This document shows positions 54,636-63,815 of a DNA stretch of 64,000 nt, in pieces. Both the position numbers and the translations under genes were made by a program. The notes under the pieces were generated by a model, which saw only the letters and a program-made list of their open reading frames with translations, was not told the origin of the DNA and did not search any database. How positions within the stretch are numbered: the first letter of the stretch is position 1; each line of letters starts with the position of its first letter. Source of the stretch: Leptolyngbya sp. 'hensonii' (GTDB lineage Bacteria; Cyanobacteriota; Cyanobacteriia; GCF-001939115); NCBI RefSeq assembly GCF_001939115.1, contig NZ_MQTZ01000046.1, forward strand, positions 1 through 64,000. Reading direction: 5' to 3'.

Positions 54636-56402
54636 ATGGCCGGTGGAATTTCCTTTTCTTCCTCTTCCCGCCTGGAAAATACGGTTCTGACCCAACGGTC
54701 TATCCGGGCGATTATTATCCTGATGATTTCAACGCTCCTTCTGGGGGCCTGCGGCCTGCGATTGGCACAACTGCAATTGGTGGAAGGGCATCGTCATCGA
54801 GCATCTGCCGATCGCAATCGGATTCGAATGATCCCGATCGCCTCCGATCGAGGCAACATTCTGGATCACAAGGGTAGATTGCTGGCAGCCAACCGGCTTT
54901 CCCGGTCGGTCTATCTCTGGCCCCGGGAACAGTCCCAGGAAAGATGGCAGCAATCAGCGCTGATCCTGAGCAAAATTCTCAAGATCCCTGGCCCAGAAAT
55001 CCAACAAAAGTTGACCCAGATAGGCTATCACTCTCCCATGCCTGTGCGGATTGTCCGGGATATCTCCCCAGCCGCCTTTACCGCCCTGGCTGAACAGGCC
55101 GAACAACTGCCCGGTGTTGAGATCCGTGCAGAATCCAGCCGTATTTACCCCCATGGCAGTCTGGCTGCTCACGTCCTGGGCTATATCGGGGAAGCTACCG
55201 AGGAGGATTTGAAAGCCCATCCCAATTACCCAATCGGCATTGTGGTTGGACAAATGGGGGTAGAACGCATTGCCAATGCTGAACTCCAGGGATCCTGGGG
55301 CGATCGCTTGGTGGAAACAGATGTCCGGGGGCGGGAGTTGCAGATGCTGGGTGTTCACCCCCCCGTGGCAGGCTCCCCCGTCCAACTGACGATCGACCTG
55401 GACTTGCAACGGACGGCAGAAAAAGCCCTGGGAAATCGCCGGGGCGCTGTGGTGGTTCTGGATGTGAAAACAGGGGCCGTGCTGGCCTTGGCCAGTGGAC
55501 CGACCTTCGATCCCAACCTGTTTACTCGCAAGATGACCACCGCAGAGTGGAAAGGGCTGCAAAATCCGGATAAGCCATTTCTCAATCGAGCCCTGCAGGG
55601 GTATCCCCCAGGGAGCACGTTTAAAGTGGTCACGGCTGTCGCAGGTATGGAGTCTGGTAAATTCGCACCCGATTCCATGTTGGGAACCTATGCCTACATC
55701 AATCTGGGGGGGCATCTATTCCATGAACATGGGGCAGGTTATGGGGTAATTGGCTTCTCCGATGCCTTTGCCGTCAGTAGTAACACCTTCTTCTACCAGG
55801 TGGGTCTGACCACAGGGCCAGAGCAGATTTCCAAATGGGCTCAGCGGCTGGGGATCGGAGAGATTACGAACCTGGGCCTGGAAGGAGAAAGTCATGGGCT
55901 GGTGCCCACCCCAACCGAAAAACAAAAACTCTATGGCGAGCCCTGGTACGGAGGCGACACGGTGAGTATGGCGATCGGTCAGGGACTGGTCCAGGTCAGC
56001 CCACTGGAGCTAACCGTTGTCTATGCCACGATCGCGAACGGGGGGTGGCGGGTAAAACCTCATTTGCTGGCCTCCCAAACCGATGCAATGGTGGCGCAGC
56101 GACAGCGGATCGGCTTGAAATCGGGCACGATCGCCGTGATTCGATCGGGGCTGATCGCCGTGGTTCAACAGGGTACGGCCAGCCAGTTAAATGATGGCTC
56201 TATTCCTCTGACTGCTGGTAAAACAGGCACCGCCGAAGTTTTGGGCCAGCGTGACAATGCGCTCTATGTCGGGTTTGGCCCCGCCAGGGATCCCCAAATT
56301 GCCGTCGCTGTCGTGGTGGAAAATGGTGGGTTCGGGGCTGAATCTGCGGTTCCGATCGCCCATCAAATCTATAAGACCTACTTCAAAACCCAGTCTAAGT
56401 AA
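54636..56402 (+). CDS. mrdA: Penicillin-binding protein 2
   Basis: A 588-aa membrane transpeptidase. A single N-terminal helix (about 22-45) precedes a dimerisation domain and the transpeptidase domain, with Ser327 in GSTFK, the SSN motif in AVSSNTFFY and KTG in AGKTGTAEV. It crosslinks peptidoglycan during elongation and usually works with RodA. ATG at 54636 (MAGGISFSS) is preferred over GTG/ATG further up. Confidence 0.93.
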   Translation: MAGGISFSSSSRLENTVLTQRSIRAIIILMISTLLLGACGLRLAQLQLVEGHRHRASADRNRIRMIPIASDRGNILDHKGRLLAANRLSRSVYLWPREQSQERWQQSALILSKILKIPGPEIQQKLTQIGYHSPMPVRIVRDISPAAFTALAEQAEQLPGVEIRAESSRIYPHGSLAAHVLGYIGEATEEDLKAHPNYPIGIVVGQMGVERIANAELQGSWGDRLVETDVRGRELQMLGVHPPVAGSPVQLTIDLDLQRTAEKALGNRRGAVVVLDVKTGAVLALASGPTFDPNLFTRKMTTAEWKGLQNPDKPFLNRALQGYPPGSTFKVVTAVAGMESGKFAPDSMLGTYAYINLGGHLFHEHGAGYGVIGFSDAFAVSSNTFFYQVGLTTGPEQISKWAQRLGIGEITNLGLEGESHGLVPTPTEKQKLYGEPWYGGDTVSMAIGQGLVQVSPLELTVVYATIANGGWRVKPHLLASQTDAMVAQRQRIGLKSGTIAVIRSGLIAVVQQGTASQLNDGSIPLTAGKTGTAEVLGQRDNALYVGFGPARDPQIAVAVVVENGGFGAESAVPIAHQIYKTYFKTQSK

Positions 56403-56547
56403 CAGATTCTGTATCCACGGTAGCCCAGAGGGAGCGGAACTTCTCTGAGCCTCTACCCTGAAGCTCAGGATTTACAACTTTTGTTTTTCCCTATAGAACA
56501 CTTGCAATAATTTAGGGCAAAGTTGGGAATAGAATGTCGCCTAATCA

Positions 56548-59500
56548 ATGGCCCACCAGCCCATGAACGCTTCCATGGTCATTACCCTGCTAATCGTTGA
56601 AGATTGCGCCGAAGATCGGCTCACTTACCGCCGCTTTCTGCAGCAGGATAGCCTCTACACCTACCAAATCACCGAGCTTGAAACCACAACAGAAGCGAGA
56701 ATCTGGTGCAAACAGACTACGCCCGATCTAATTTTGCTGGATCTGATGTTACCGGATAGCCCTGGTCTGGCGTTATTGGAGCAACTCAGACAAGATGTGA
56801 GTCTGGCCCAATCGGCCATCATCATTCTGACCGGACAGGCAGATGTAGACACTGTAATTCGCAGCCTGAAAAGTGGGGCTCAAGACTATCTCATTAAAAA
56901 CAGCCTCACCCCTGGGCACTTTCAACAGGCTGTTCATAGTGCCTTAGAAAGGCTATATCTGGCTCGCAACCTGGAACAGCGACAGGCCCAGCAAACCCTG
57001 ATGACCACGATCGCCCTCCGCATCCAGCAATCCCTCCAGCTCGATGAAGTTCTGGATACCACCGTTAGAGAGGTGCGCCAGTTGTTGAACGCCGATCGGG
57101 TGCTGATCTATCAGTTTCAGCCTGATTGGAATGGAACCATCGTGGCAGAGGCGGTGCTTCCTGGTTGGACGATCTCTCTCGGTACTGATGTTGAGGATAC
57201 CTGCTTTCAGCAAGGGGCCGGAGCAGATTACCGTCGGGGGAAAACCCGGGCGATCGACGACATTTACCAGGCAGATCTGACCGATTGTCATGTGCAACTG
57301 CTAGAGCGGTTTGAGGTCAAAGCCAATCTTGTGGTGCCGATTTTGGTCCGAGATCAATTGTGGGGCTTGCTGGTGGCCCATCAATGTCAGAGCCCACGTC
57401 ACTGGCAAGCCTTAGATCTGGAGATGCTGGATCAATTGGCAGTGCAGATTGCGATCGGGATCCAGCAAGCCCATGCTTACAATCAGGCTCAACAAACCCT
57501 CATTGACCTGAATCAGCGAACCATGGAGTTGGAGATTACCAACCAAAACCTACAAATTGCTCTGGAAGAAATTCAGGTTTCTGAAGAAGAGTTGCAGATC
57601 CAGAACGAAGACCTGATGATCGCCAACCAGACGGCTGAAGTCGAACGGCAACGTTATGAAGATTTATTTAATTTTGCCCCGGATGGCTATCTGGTGACGA
57701 ATATCCATGGGCTGATTCAAGAAGCCAATCGGGCCGCCAAGGATTTACTGGCCATGGAACAATCCCATTTAGTGGGCACTCCCCTGGTACTCTATGTTCC
57801 CACCCAGAATCGGGATTCCTTTATCCAAAACTTACACCAAGTTCAGGCGTCTCTCCAGAAGCAAGTTTATGAACTGTCCCTCCAGTCCCAACAGGGCCAT
57901 CTTTTCCCAGCAGAAATTACAGCCACTGCGATCCAGAACCCCCAGGGGCGGGTAGTTGGTATCCGCTGGCTGATTCAAGATATTACGGAACGCAAACGGG
58001 CTGAAACCGAACATCGTCGCACCGAAAGATTGCAACTGGAGTTCGACCTGCTGGAAACCATCCTTGAAGTCACCCTGGCAGGTTACTGGGATTGGAATAT
58101 TCCAGAGCATCAGGAGTATTTGAGCCCAACCTTCAAGCAAATGCTGGGATATGAGGATCATGAGCTCCCGAATATACCAGAAACCTGGCAAGGATTAATT
58201 TTTCCAGAGGATTTACCTGGCGTGATGGCCTGCTTTGATCGGCATGTCCAGAGCCAGGGGCAGCTTCCTTTCTACAATGAAGTGCGGTATCACCACAAAA
58301 ATGGGTCCATCGTTTGGGTAATTTGTGCTGGCCAGGTGATTGAGTGGGATGAGCATCACCAACCCCTACGGATGGTTGGGTGCCACATTGATATCACAGA
58401 TCTGAAACACACGGAAACCTCGTTGAAAGCCAGTGAAGCCCGCTACCGAGCCATCATTGAAGATCAGACCGAACTGATCGCCCGGTTTTTACCCGACACC
58501 ACGATCGTGTTTGTGAATGAAGCCTACTGCCGCTATTTTGGGGTGAAACAGGAAGAGATCATAGGCCGGAGCTATGCGCCCGTTGTGTTTGAAGCCGATC
58601 AAGATAAGGTTGCTGAACTGGTTCAAACCATGACCTTCGAAAACCCGACGGTGACGATCGAGAATCGGGTCGTCGTCAATGGGGAAATCCGCTGGACTCA
58701 ATGGATTAACCGCATGCTATTTAACGAGCAGGGGGAATTTATCGAGTTTCAAGCGGTGGGCCGGGACATCACCGAGCTCAAGCAGATTGAAGCAGACCTG
58801 CGACAAGCCAACGAACGGTTGATGCATGCCACCCGTCTGAAGGATGAATTCCTCGCCAGTATGAGCCATGAACTCCGCACCCCTCTGAATGCGATTCTGG
58901 GCATGACTGAGGGCTTGCAGGATAAGATATTTGGTCCGATCAACGATCGGCAGCAACAGGTTCTTAACATCATTGAACACAGTGGGAATCACTTGCTGGA
59001 GTTGATTAACGATATCCTGGATCTCTCCAAAATTGAGTCGGGTAAGCTGGAACTCCAGATCAGTACGATCTCGATCAAAGATCTTTGCGAGGAAAGCCTC
59101 ATTGTGGTTCGGCAGGCGGCCCTGAAGAAAGAGATTCAGCTCTCCTGCCACATTCCAGAGGATATCGGCAGCATTCAGGCCGACGATCGTCGCCTCCGCC
59201 AGGTTCTGATCAATTTGCTCAACAACGCGGTCAAATTTACCCCAGCAGGCGGTTCCGTGAGATTGGAGGTAACGCGGGTGCCTCCCGCCATCACCACAGC
59301 CATGGGAGAGCCAGAACAGGCTTATCTTACTCAGGCCAGCATCATTTTCTCCGTCACGGACACAGGCATTGGGATTGCTCCCGAAAACCTTTATAAGCTG
59401 TTTCAGCCTTTTGTTCAGATCGATAGCAAGCTCAATCGTCAACACAGTGGTACTGGCTTAGGTCTGGCCCTGAGCCGACGCATTGTAGACCTCCATGGGG

Positions 59501-60021
59501 GCGAGATCACGGTTCAAAGCCAACTGGGCCAGGGCAGTTGCTTCACGTTTCAGATTCCAGATCAACCCCCTTCCCCCAGCCCAAACATTAGACCTCCCCG
59601 TCAGCCTAGCGATCTATCCCCAGCTTCTGAAACCGATCCCGAGGGCCTCCGATCGACACTCATTTTGCTGGCAGAAGACAATGAAGCCAATGTGCAAACC
59701 GTCTCTGCTTACCTCCAGAGTTATGGCTACCGCCTCATCCTGGCCCGAAATGGTGAGGATGCCATTGCCCAGGCTAAAGCCCATCAGCCTAATCTGATCT
59801 TGATGGACATCCAAATGCCTAACATGGATGGCATTACTGCTATTCAGCACTTACGCAAGGAGCAGGACTTGATTCAGGTTCCGATCATTGCCCTCACCGC
59901 TCTGGCCATGCCTGGCGATCGGGAACGCTGTCTCGAAGCAGGAGCCAACGAATACCTGACCAAGCCCGTTTCCCTCAGACAACTCGTTGCCCTGATTCAA
60001 GACCTGCTGGCATCCTGGTAG
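56548..60021 (+). CDS. Hybrid histidine kinase REC-GAF-PAS3-HisKA-HATPase-REC
   Basis: A 1157-aa protein without membrane helices. It has a receiver with Asp65, then a GAF domain (about 155-310) of phytochrome-like type; the chromophore Cys is not established. A coiled coil (about 325-370), three PAS/PAC domains (about 372-490, 505-625, 635-750), HisKA with His774 (MSHELRTPLNAIL), an HATPase (DTGIGIAPENLYKLF, GTGLGLALSRR) and a second receiver with Asp1087 (LMDIQMPNMDG) follow. Two receivers suggest a phosphorelay. The start codon could also be Met6 or Met10. Confidence 0.92.
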   Translation: MAHQPMNASMVITLLIVEDCAEDRLTYRRFLQQDSLYTYQITELETTTEARIWCKQTTPDLILLDLMLPDSPGLALLEQLRQDVSLAQSAIIILTGQADVDTVIRSLKSGAQDYLIKNSLTPGHFQQAVHSALERLYLARNLEQRQAQQTLMTTIALRIQQSLQLDEVLDTTVREVRQLLNADRVLIYQFQPDWNGTIVAEAVLPGWTISLGTDVEDTCFQQGAGADYRRGKTRAIDDIYQADLTDCHVQLLERFEVKANLVVPILVRDQLWGLLVAHQCQSPRHWQALDLEMLDQLAVQIAIGIQQAHAYNQAQQTLIDLNQRTMELEITNQNLQIALEEIQVSEEELQIQNEDLMIANQTAEVERQRYEDLFNFAPDGYLVTNIHGLIQEANRAAKDLLAMEQSHLVGTPLVLYVPTQNRDSFIQNLHQVQASLQKQVYELSLQSQQGHLFPAEITATAIQNPQGRVVGIRWLIQDITERKRAETEHRRTERLQLEFDLLETILEVTLAGYWDWNIPEHQEYLSPTFKQMLGYEDHELPNIPETWQGLIFPEDLPGVMACFDRHVQSQGQLPFYNEVRYHHKNGSIVWVICAGQVIEWDEHHQPLRMVGCHIDITDLKHTETSLKASEARYRAIIEDQTELIARFLPDTTIVFVNEAYCRYFGVKQEEIIGRSYAPVVFEADQDKVAELVQTMTFENPTVTIENRVVVNGEIRWTQWINRMLFNEQGEFIEFQAVGRDITELKQIEADLRQANERLMHATRLKDEFLASMSHELRTPLNAILGMTEGLQDKIFGPINDRQQQVLNIIEHSGNHLLELINDILDLSKIESGKLELQISTISIKDLCEESLIVVRQAALKKEIQLSCHIPEDIGSIQADDRRLRQVLINLLNNAVKFTPAGGSVRLEVTRVPPAITTAMGEPEQAYLTQASIIFSVTDTGIGIAPENLYKLFQPFVQIDSKLNRQHSGTGLGLALSRRIVDLHGGEITVQSQLGQGSCFTFQIPDQPPSPSPNIRPPRQPSDLSPASETDPEGLRSTLILLAEDNEANVQTVSAYLQSYGYRLILARNGEDAIAQAKAHQPNLILMDIQMPNMDGITAIQHLRKEQDLIQVPIIALTALAMPGDRERCLEAGANEYLTKPVSLRQLVALIQDLLASW

Positions 60022-60092
60022 AGCCAGTTCCCCCGACCCACAGGCCGGGGGCATCGGGCTAAACTGGATGGAATCTCGATCGGACCCCCAGC

Positions 60093-61355
60093 ATGCTCCA
60101 ACCCAAACAGGTTCTGCACGATCGCTACCGACTTTGCCATAAGCTAGGCCAGAATGCGGGTCGCCAGACCTGGCTAGCAGAAGACTTGCAGGCCAAACCC
60201 ACCGAGTCAGTCATTATCAAGCTGCTCACCTTTGGGGGAGATGTGCAGTGGGAAGACCTGAAATTGTTCGAGCGAGAAGCCCAGGTGTTGCAACAGTTGC
60301 AGCACCCTGCGATCCCTCACTATCGAGACTATTTTTCGATCGACGATCGCAGCCTCTGGTTTGGCATGGTGCAGGACTATATTCCCGGCCAGTCGCTGAA
60401 AGATCTACTGCACCAGGGAAAGCGGTTTACAGAGCCGGAAATTCAGAAAATTGCCGGGGAAGTCCTGGAAATTCTGATTTATCTGCATGGGTTCAGTCCG
60501 CCTGTGTTACACCGGGATTTGAAGCCCAGCAATCTGATCTGGGGTGAGGACGATCGGATTTACCTGGTGGATTTTGGGGCAGTCCACGATCGGGGGGTGG
60601 CGGAAGGAGCCACATTTACCGTGGTGGGAACCTACGGTTATGCACCCGTGGAACAATTTGGGGGTCGTACAGTCCCAGCATCTGACCTGTATGCCCTGGG
60701 CGCAACCCTGATCCACCTGCTGACCGGAATCTCTCCAGCAGACCTGCCCCAGCGGAATCTGCAGATTCAGTTTGCCGATCGGATCAGCGTTAGCCCAGCC
60801 CTGGTGCCATGGCTGCACAAGATGACCGAACCGGCCCTGGAAAAACGATTTGCCCGAGCTGATCAGGCCCTGACCACATTGCGATCGGGGGAAATGTTGG
60901 TGACCGTTGAGCCGCAACTCCAGGAAACGGCTCTGGAGAATACATCGGGTCAGGGGGGGCTGTTCAACAGCAAAGTCCCTGTTCCCCCAGAAGTTCACGG
61001 CTGGAACTGGGGAGCCTTCCTACTCACCCCCTACTGGTCCCTCACCAATCGGGTCTGGCTGGGATTGCTGGTCTGGTTATTCAGCTCTGGGAGTTGGTGG
61101 GTCTTTCGAGCATTTTTACACGGCAACTCATTCAAGGCCGTGCTACTGATCAACTTGGGTCTGGAGTTCGGCTTCATGGTACTTCTGGGGATGAAAGGAA
61201 ATACCTGGGCCTGGAAAAGTACTGACTGGCGGAGTATCGCCCAGTTCAAAAAACATCAGAGACAATGGGCGATCGCGGGGTTGATGATTGGCATTCCGCT
61301 CCTCTGGCTGGGTTGGTGGCAGAGAATCTGGCTGCTCCTGTATTTCCTGCGGTGA
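60093..61355 (+). CDS. Membrane Ser/Thr protein kinase
   Basis: A 420-aa protein. The kinase domain (about 11-275) has Lys43, HRDLKPSN with Asp142 and DFG at 160-162, followed by APVEQFGGRTVPASDLYALGATL, so it should be active. The glycine loop (LGQNAGRQTWLAED) is atypical. Three hydrophobic helices near the C-terminus (about 320-415) place the kinase on the cytosolic face. It starts 71 bp after the hybrid kinase. Confidence 0.9.
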   Translation: MLQPKQVLHDRYRLCHKLGQNAGRQTWLAEDLQAKPTESVIIKLLTFGGDVQWEDLKLFEREAQVLQQLQHPAIPHYRDYFSIDDRSLWFGMVQDYIPGQSLKDLLHQGKRFTEPEIQKIAGEVLEILIYLHGFSPPVLHRDLKPSNLIWGEDDRIYLVDFGAVHDRGVAEGATFTVVGTYGYAPVEQFGGRTVPASDLYALGATLIHLLTGISPADLPQRNLQIQFADRISVSPALVPWLHKMTEPALEKRFARADQALTTLRSGEMLVTVEPQLQETALENTSGQGGLFNSKVPVPPEVHGWNWGAFLLTPYWSLTNRVWLGLLVWLFSSGSWWVFRAFLHGNSFKAVLLINLGLEFGFMVLLGMKGNTWAWKSTDWRSIAQFKKHQRQWAIAGLMIGIPLLWLGWWQRIWLLLYFLR

Positions 61356-61762
61356 CACCCTCCCGACGCTAACCGCAAGGTGTAGAGAGCTCCCTGGGAG
61401 TATGTCAGTTTTGCCGATCTTCAAATGTGCCCACCCCAGGGGAAGCCGCTCCGCGTCTACATCCCCCAACCCCTTCTCCCTTTTTGGGGAGCCCCATCAG
61501 TTCAAAGTCCCTCTTCCAAGTTGGGAGAGGGATTTAGGGTGAGGGCAAAGGTGACATGTACCCCGCTCCCTAGGCCCCTCATGAGTTAAAGCGCAATGGC
61601 CAGCTCCCTAATATAGGAAAACTGGCCAAAAGATTCAGTAGAACAAATTAGAATCGTACAACAGATGCCCTGGGCGGGGAGAGAACCCCAGTCTTCCCTC
61701 CTATAATATCTCCATTTTCAGTGACCGGGGGATCTAGGAAGATGTAGTTCCAGGTTTGGTAG
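61356..61762. other. Intergenic region with MITE and hairpin
   Basis: 407 bp. It holds the MITE at 61396-61564 and a perfect 7-bp stem TGGCCAG (61597-61603) / CTGGCCA (61622-61628) with an 18-nt loop. A TATAAT at 61702-61707 has no -35 partner. Nothing else is recognised. Confidence 0.5.
61396..61564. mobile_element. MITE with imperfect TIRs and 7-bp target duplication
   Basis: A 169-bp element. Its ends read GGGAGTATGTCAGTTTTGCC on the left and GGGGTACATGTCACCTTTGC (complement) on the right, sharing GGG, TA, TGTCA and TTTGC. It is flanked by GCTCCCT at 61389-61395 and 61565-61571. The core (61460-61546) is the same CCCTCATCCCC...GAGGGC family. The right end resembles that of the element at 47286 (GTxCATxxCACxTTTG). 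Confidence 0.75.
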
Positions 61763-62851
61763 CTATGAACGGGTGTGCTTCAAATAGGCCAGGGTACTGT
61801 AAAGATGAAAAGCGGGATCCCAGTGAGTTTCACCTCCTTCAAGGCGAGGCAGATCAATCTGGGCATTAAGACGGCTGAGGGGAACTCGATGATCCAGCGC
61901 GGTTTCGGCGAATCCTTCAAAGTCTGACCAGACTTTAATCTGGGGCAAGTTCTCGCTCAGAGAGCGCAGCAGGGTATTCCAGTTGATCCGGATTGTATTT
62001 TGGGTTGTTTCTGGGGTTCCACTGCCGATCTCGCTGTCTTGAAATTGATAGGTGATATCGCAGATCCGGAGAATGCATTTTCGCTCAGGCAGGTGCAGAT
62101 CACACATCTGGACATAGTCCTGAGTTTTATCCTTATGCTGTAATTTGCGCCAGGGACCCAGGTCAATCACTTTCTCAAAAATGGGCAGGCGGCCCTGAAC
62201 ACGCTGGGTGACTTCGGACCAGTCAAAAGCGATCGATCCCACTTGATCCTGCTCACTCCGGCAAATAACAACTGGTTGAGCTCCAACTGATTTAAAGTAG
62301 CTGACCCGGAAGATCTGAATTTGCTTGATTTCTGCCTGAGAGGCCCAAAGGGTGGGAATGCCAACCTGTTGTAGTTCTTCCCCATAAACGCGCAGTTCCC
62401 CGATCGTCCCTGTGCGATAGAGCTGCCAGGTGCGACCTGGTAGTTGTAACTTGGCCACCTGAGGGTCGATCTGCATCACCTTCGCAAAGCCTTGAGCCGC
62501 CTGTACTCGGGCTGCCCCGGTAATGGGCTCCAAAATCAAAAACCCGGGCTCAGCATTGAGGGGATCGGCTGCAGCCTCTGCCAGGGCTTGTTTGCGACGA
62601 TCTCGGTCCCGTTTGTCAATCCGCTCCAGGCCCTGACGAGCCTGAAGGGCCAGCTTAGGCATAGCCGTGTCGCGCAATAATTGCCGATAGATCTGGGTAG
62701 CCCGATCGGGCTTACCCGTTGCCTCCTGTAAGCGGGCTGCATAAAACTGGACCCAGGGATCCTGGGGAGAGTCTTTGAGTAGAGGTTTCAGCAGGTCGGC
62801 GACAGTGCGATAGTCTCGACGTTCAAAGGCGGCAGCAATATCGTCGTGCAT
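61763..62851 (-). CDS. TPR-containing cyanobacterial protein
   Basis: A 362-aa protein from ATG at 62851. TPR-like helices at the N-terminus (about 1-75: FERRDYRTVADLLKPLL, LQEATGKPDRATQIYRQLL). The rest is a beta-rich domain (RTWQLYRTGTIGELRVYGEELQ, ILRICDITYQFQDSEI) seen in cyanobacterial hypotheticals. No catalytic motif. It is about 77 bp upstream of the element at 62928. Confidence 0.7.
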   Translation of the reverse strand: MHDDIAAAFERRDYRTVADLLKPLLKDSPQDPWVQFYAARLQEATGKPDRATQIYRQLLRDTAMPKLALQARQGLERIDKRDRDRRKQALAEAAADPLNAEPGFLILEPITGAARVQAAQGFAKVMQIDPQVAKLQLPGRTWQLYRTGTIGELRVYGEELQQVGIPTLWASQAEIKQIQIFRVSYFKSVGAQPVVICRSEQDQVGSIAFDWSEVTQRVQGRLPIFEKVIDLGPWRKLQHKDKTQDYVQMCDLHLPERKCILRICDITYQFQDSEIGSGTPETTQNTIRINWNTLLRSLSENLPQIKVWSDFEGFAETALDHRVPLSRLNAQIDLPRLEGGETHWDPAFHLYSTLAYLKHTRS

Positions 62852-62927
62852 AGGGCAAAGGGTTAATCCTGATCTTCTCAAGTTTCAATCAGCGACCGGC
62901 TAGAGACAAGTGGGAGATCCCTTATTT

Positions 62928-63066
62928 AGGAACGAGAATTAAATAAAGTGTCAAACTCCTGATTGCCCTCACCCCCCTGCCCCCTCTCCCAAATTTGGGA
63001 GAGGGGGAGGGGTTGGGGGTTGGGGGTGAGGGCTGAAGAAATCCAGGTTATTTAATTCCCGTTCCT
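62928..63066. mobile_element. MITE-like element forming the 3' end of rsmE
   Basis: A 139-bp element with 19-bp inverted ends, AGGAACGAGAATTAAATAA (62928-62946) and the complement of AGGAACGGGAATTAAATAA (63048-63066), 18 of 19 matching. The core GCCCTCACCCCC...GGGGGTGAGGGC (62965-63033) belongs to the dispersed repeat family. No clear target duplication is seen. It runs into rsmE, supplying codons 244-275 and the stop. Confidence 0.75.
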
Positions 63067-63796
63067 CAGGATCTGACTCTGATTCTAATCTGGCTGCCAA
63101 AATTGCAAGGGCCGCTAAGGGAGCTGTAACAGCTCGCAAAATGCGTCGGCCCAGGGAAACTGGCTGATAATTGGCCGCGATCGCCTGCGCCACCTCCCTT
63201 TCTGTCCACCCTCCTTCAGGCCCGGTTGCAACAAAAATTGACGATCCCATCTGGGAAGATTGGAGAGATTTCCACAGGTAGGGAATTTTTCCTCGGGCAA
63301 CACAGAAGTACGCCTGATCCCTGGAGGTTCGATGCCCCAGTTCCTGGAGATGGTGGGTCAATGGAATGGGATCTTGCACGATCGGCACAACCTGACGCTC
63401 AGCCTGTTCTGCCGCCTCCTGGGCAATCCGCCGCCACCGATCGACTTTCTGGGCACTGGGCTGCAACAGGGTGCGATCGCTCAACACCGGTATAATCTGG
63501 GCAACCCCCAGTTCCGTGGCCTGTCGCACGACCTCATCAAAGCCGCTGCCTTTGGGCAAAGCACTGACCAGGGTCACCGCAACCAATAATTCATGCTGCA
63601 CAGGGACAATTTCCAGCACCCGGGCCTGCAATTCTCCAGATTGCAACTCCGCTAACCACCATTGTTGAGCAGTGACCGCAATGAAATGTTCTCCTGCCCG
63701 CAACCGCAGCACCCGGCTGAGGTAGTGCTGCTGATCGGCGGTCAAGAGAACATAGGGTGGGTTAAATTGCTCTGGGGCAATGATCAGGCGCTGCAA
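62969..63796 (-). CDS. rsmE: 16S rRNA (uracil-N3)-methyltransferase RsmE with element-encoded tail
   Basis: A 275-aa SPOUT methyltransferase (U1498 of 16S rRNA). HYLSRVLRLRAGEHF, KGSGFDEVVRQATELGV, VATGPEGGWTEREV and LGRRILRAVTAPLAALAIL (SAM knot) match the family. Start is TTG at 63796, with no ATG nearby. Normal RsmE ends soon after the LAALAIL segment. Here a further Pro-rich 32-residue tail, PHPQPPTPPPLPNLGEGAGG at its end, is encoded by the repeat element at 62928-63066, an inserted 3' end. Confidence 0.92.
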   Translation of the reverse strand: MQRLIIAPEQFNPPYVLLTADQQHYLSRVLRLRAGEHFIAVTAQQWWLAELQSGELQARVLEIVPVQHELLVAVTLVSALPKGSGFDEVVRQATELGVAQIIPVLSDRTLLQPSAQKVDRWRRIAQEAAEQAERQVVPIVQDPIPLTHHLQELGHRTSRDQAYFCVARGKIPYLWKSLQSSQMGSSIFVATGPEGGWTEREVAQAIAANYQPVSLGRRILRAVTAPLAALAILAARLESESDPEERELNNLDFFSPHPQPPTPPPLPNLGEGAGG

Positions 63797-63815
63797 AAGG
63801 GTTTAATCCGTAGGA

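Noticed and set aside
61702-61707. TATAAT promoter box
   Set aside because: No -35 match at the right spacing and no rightward gene follows.
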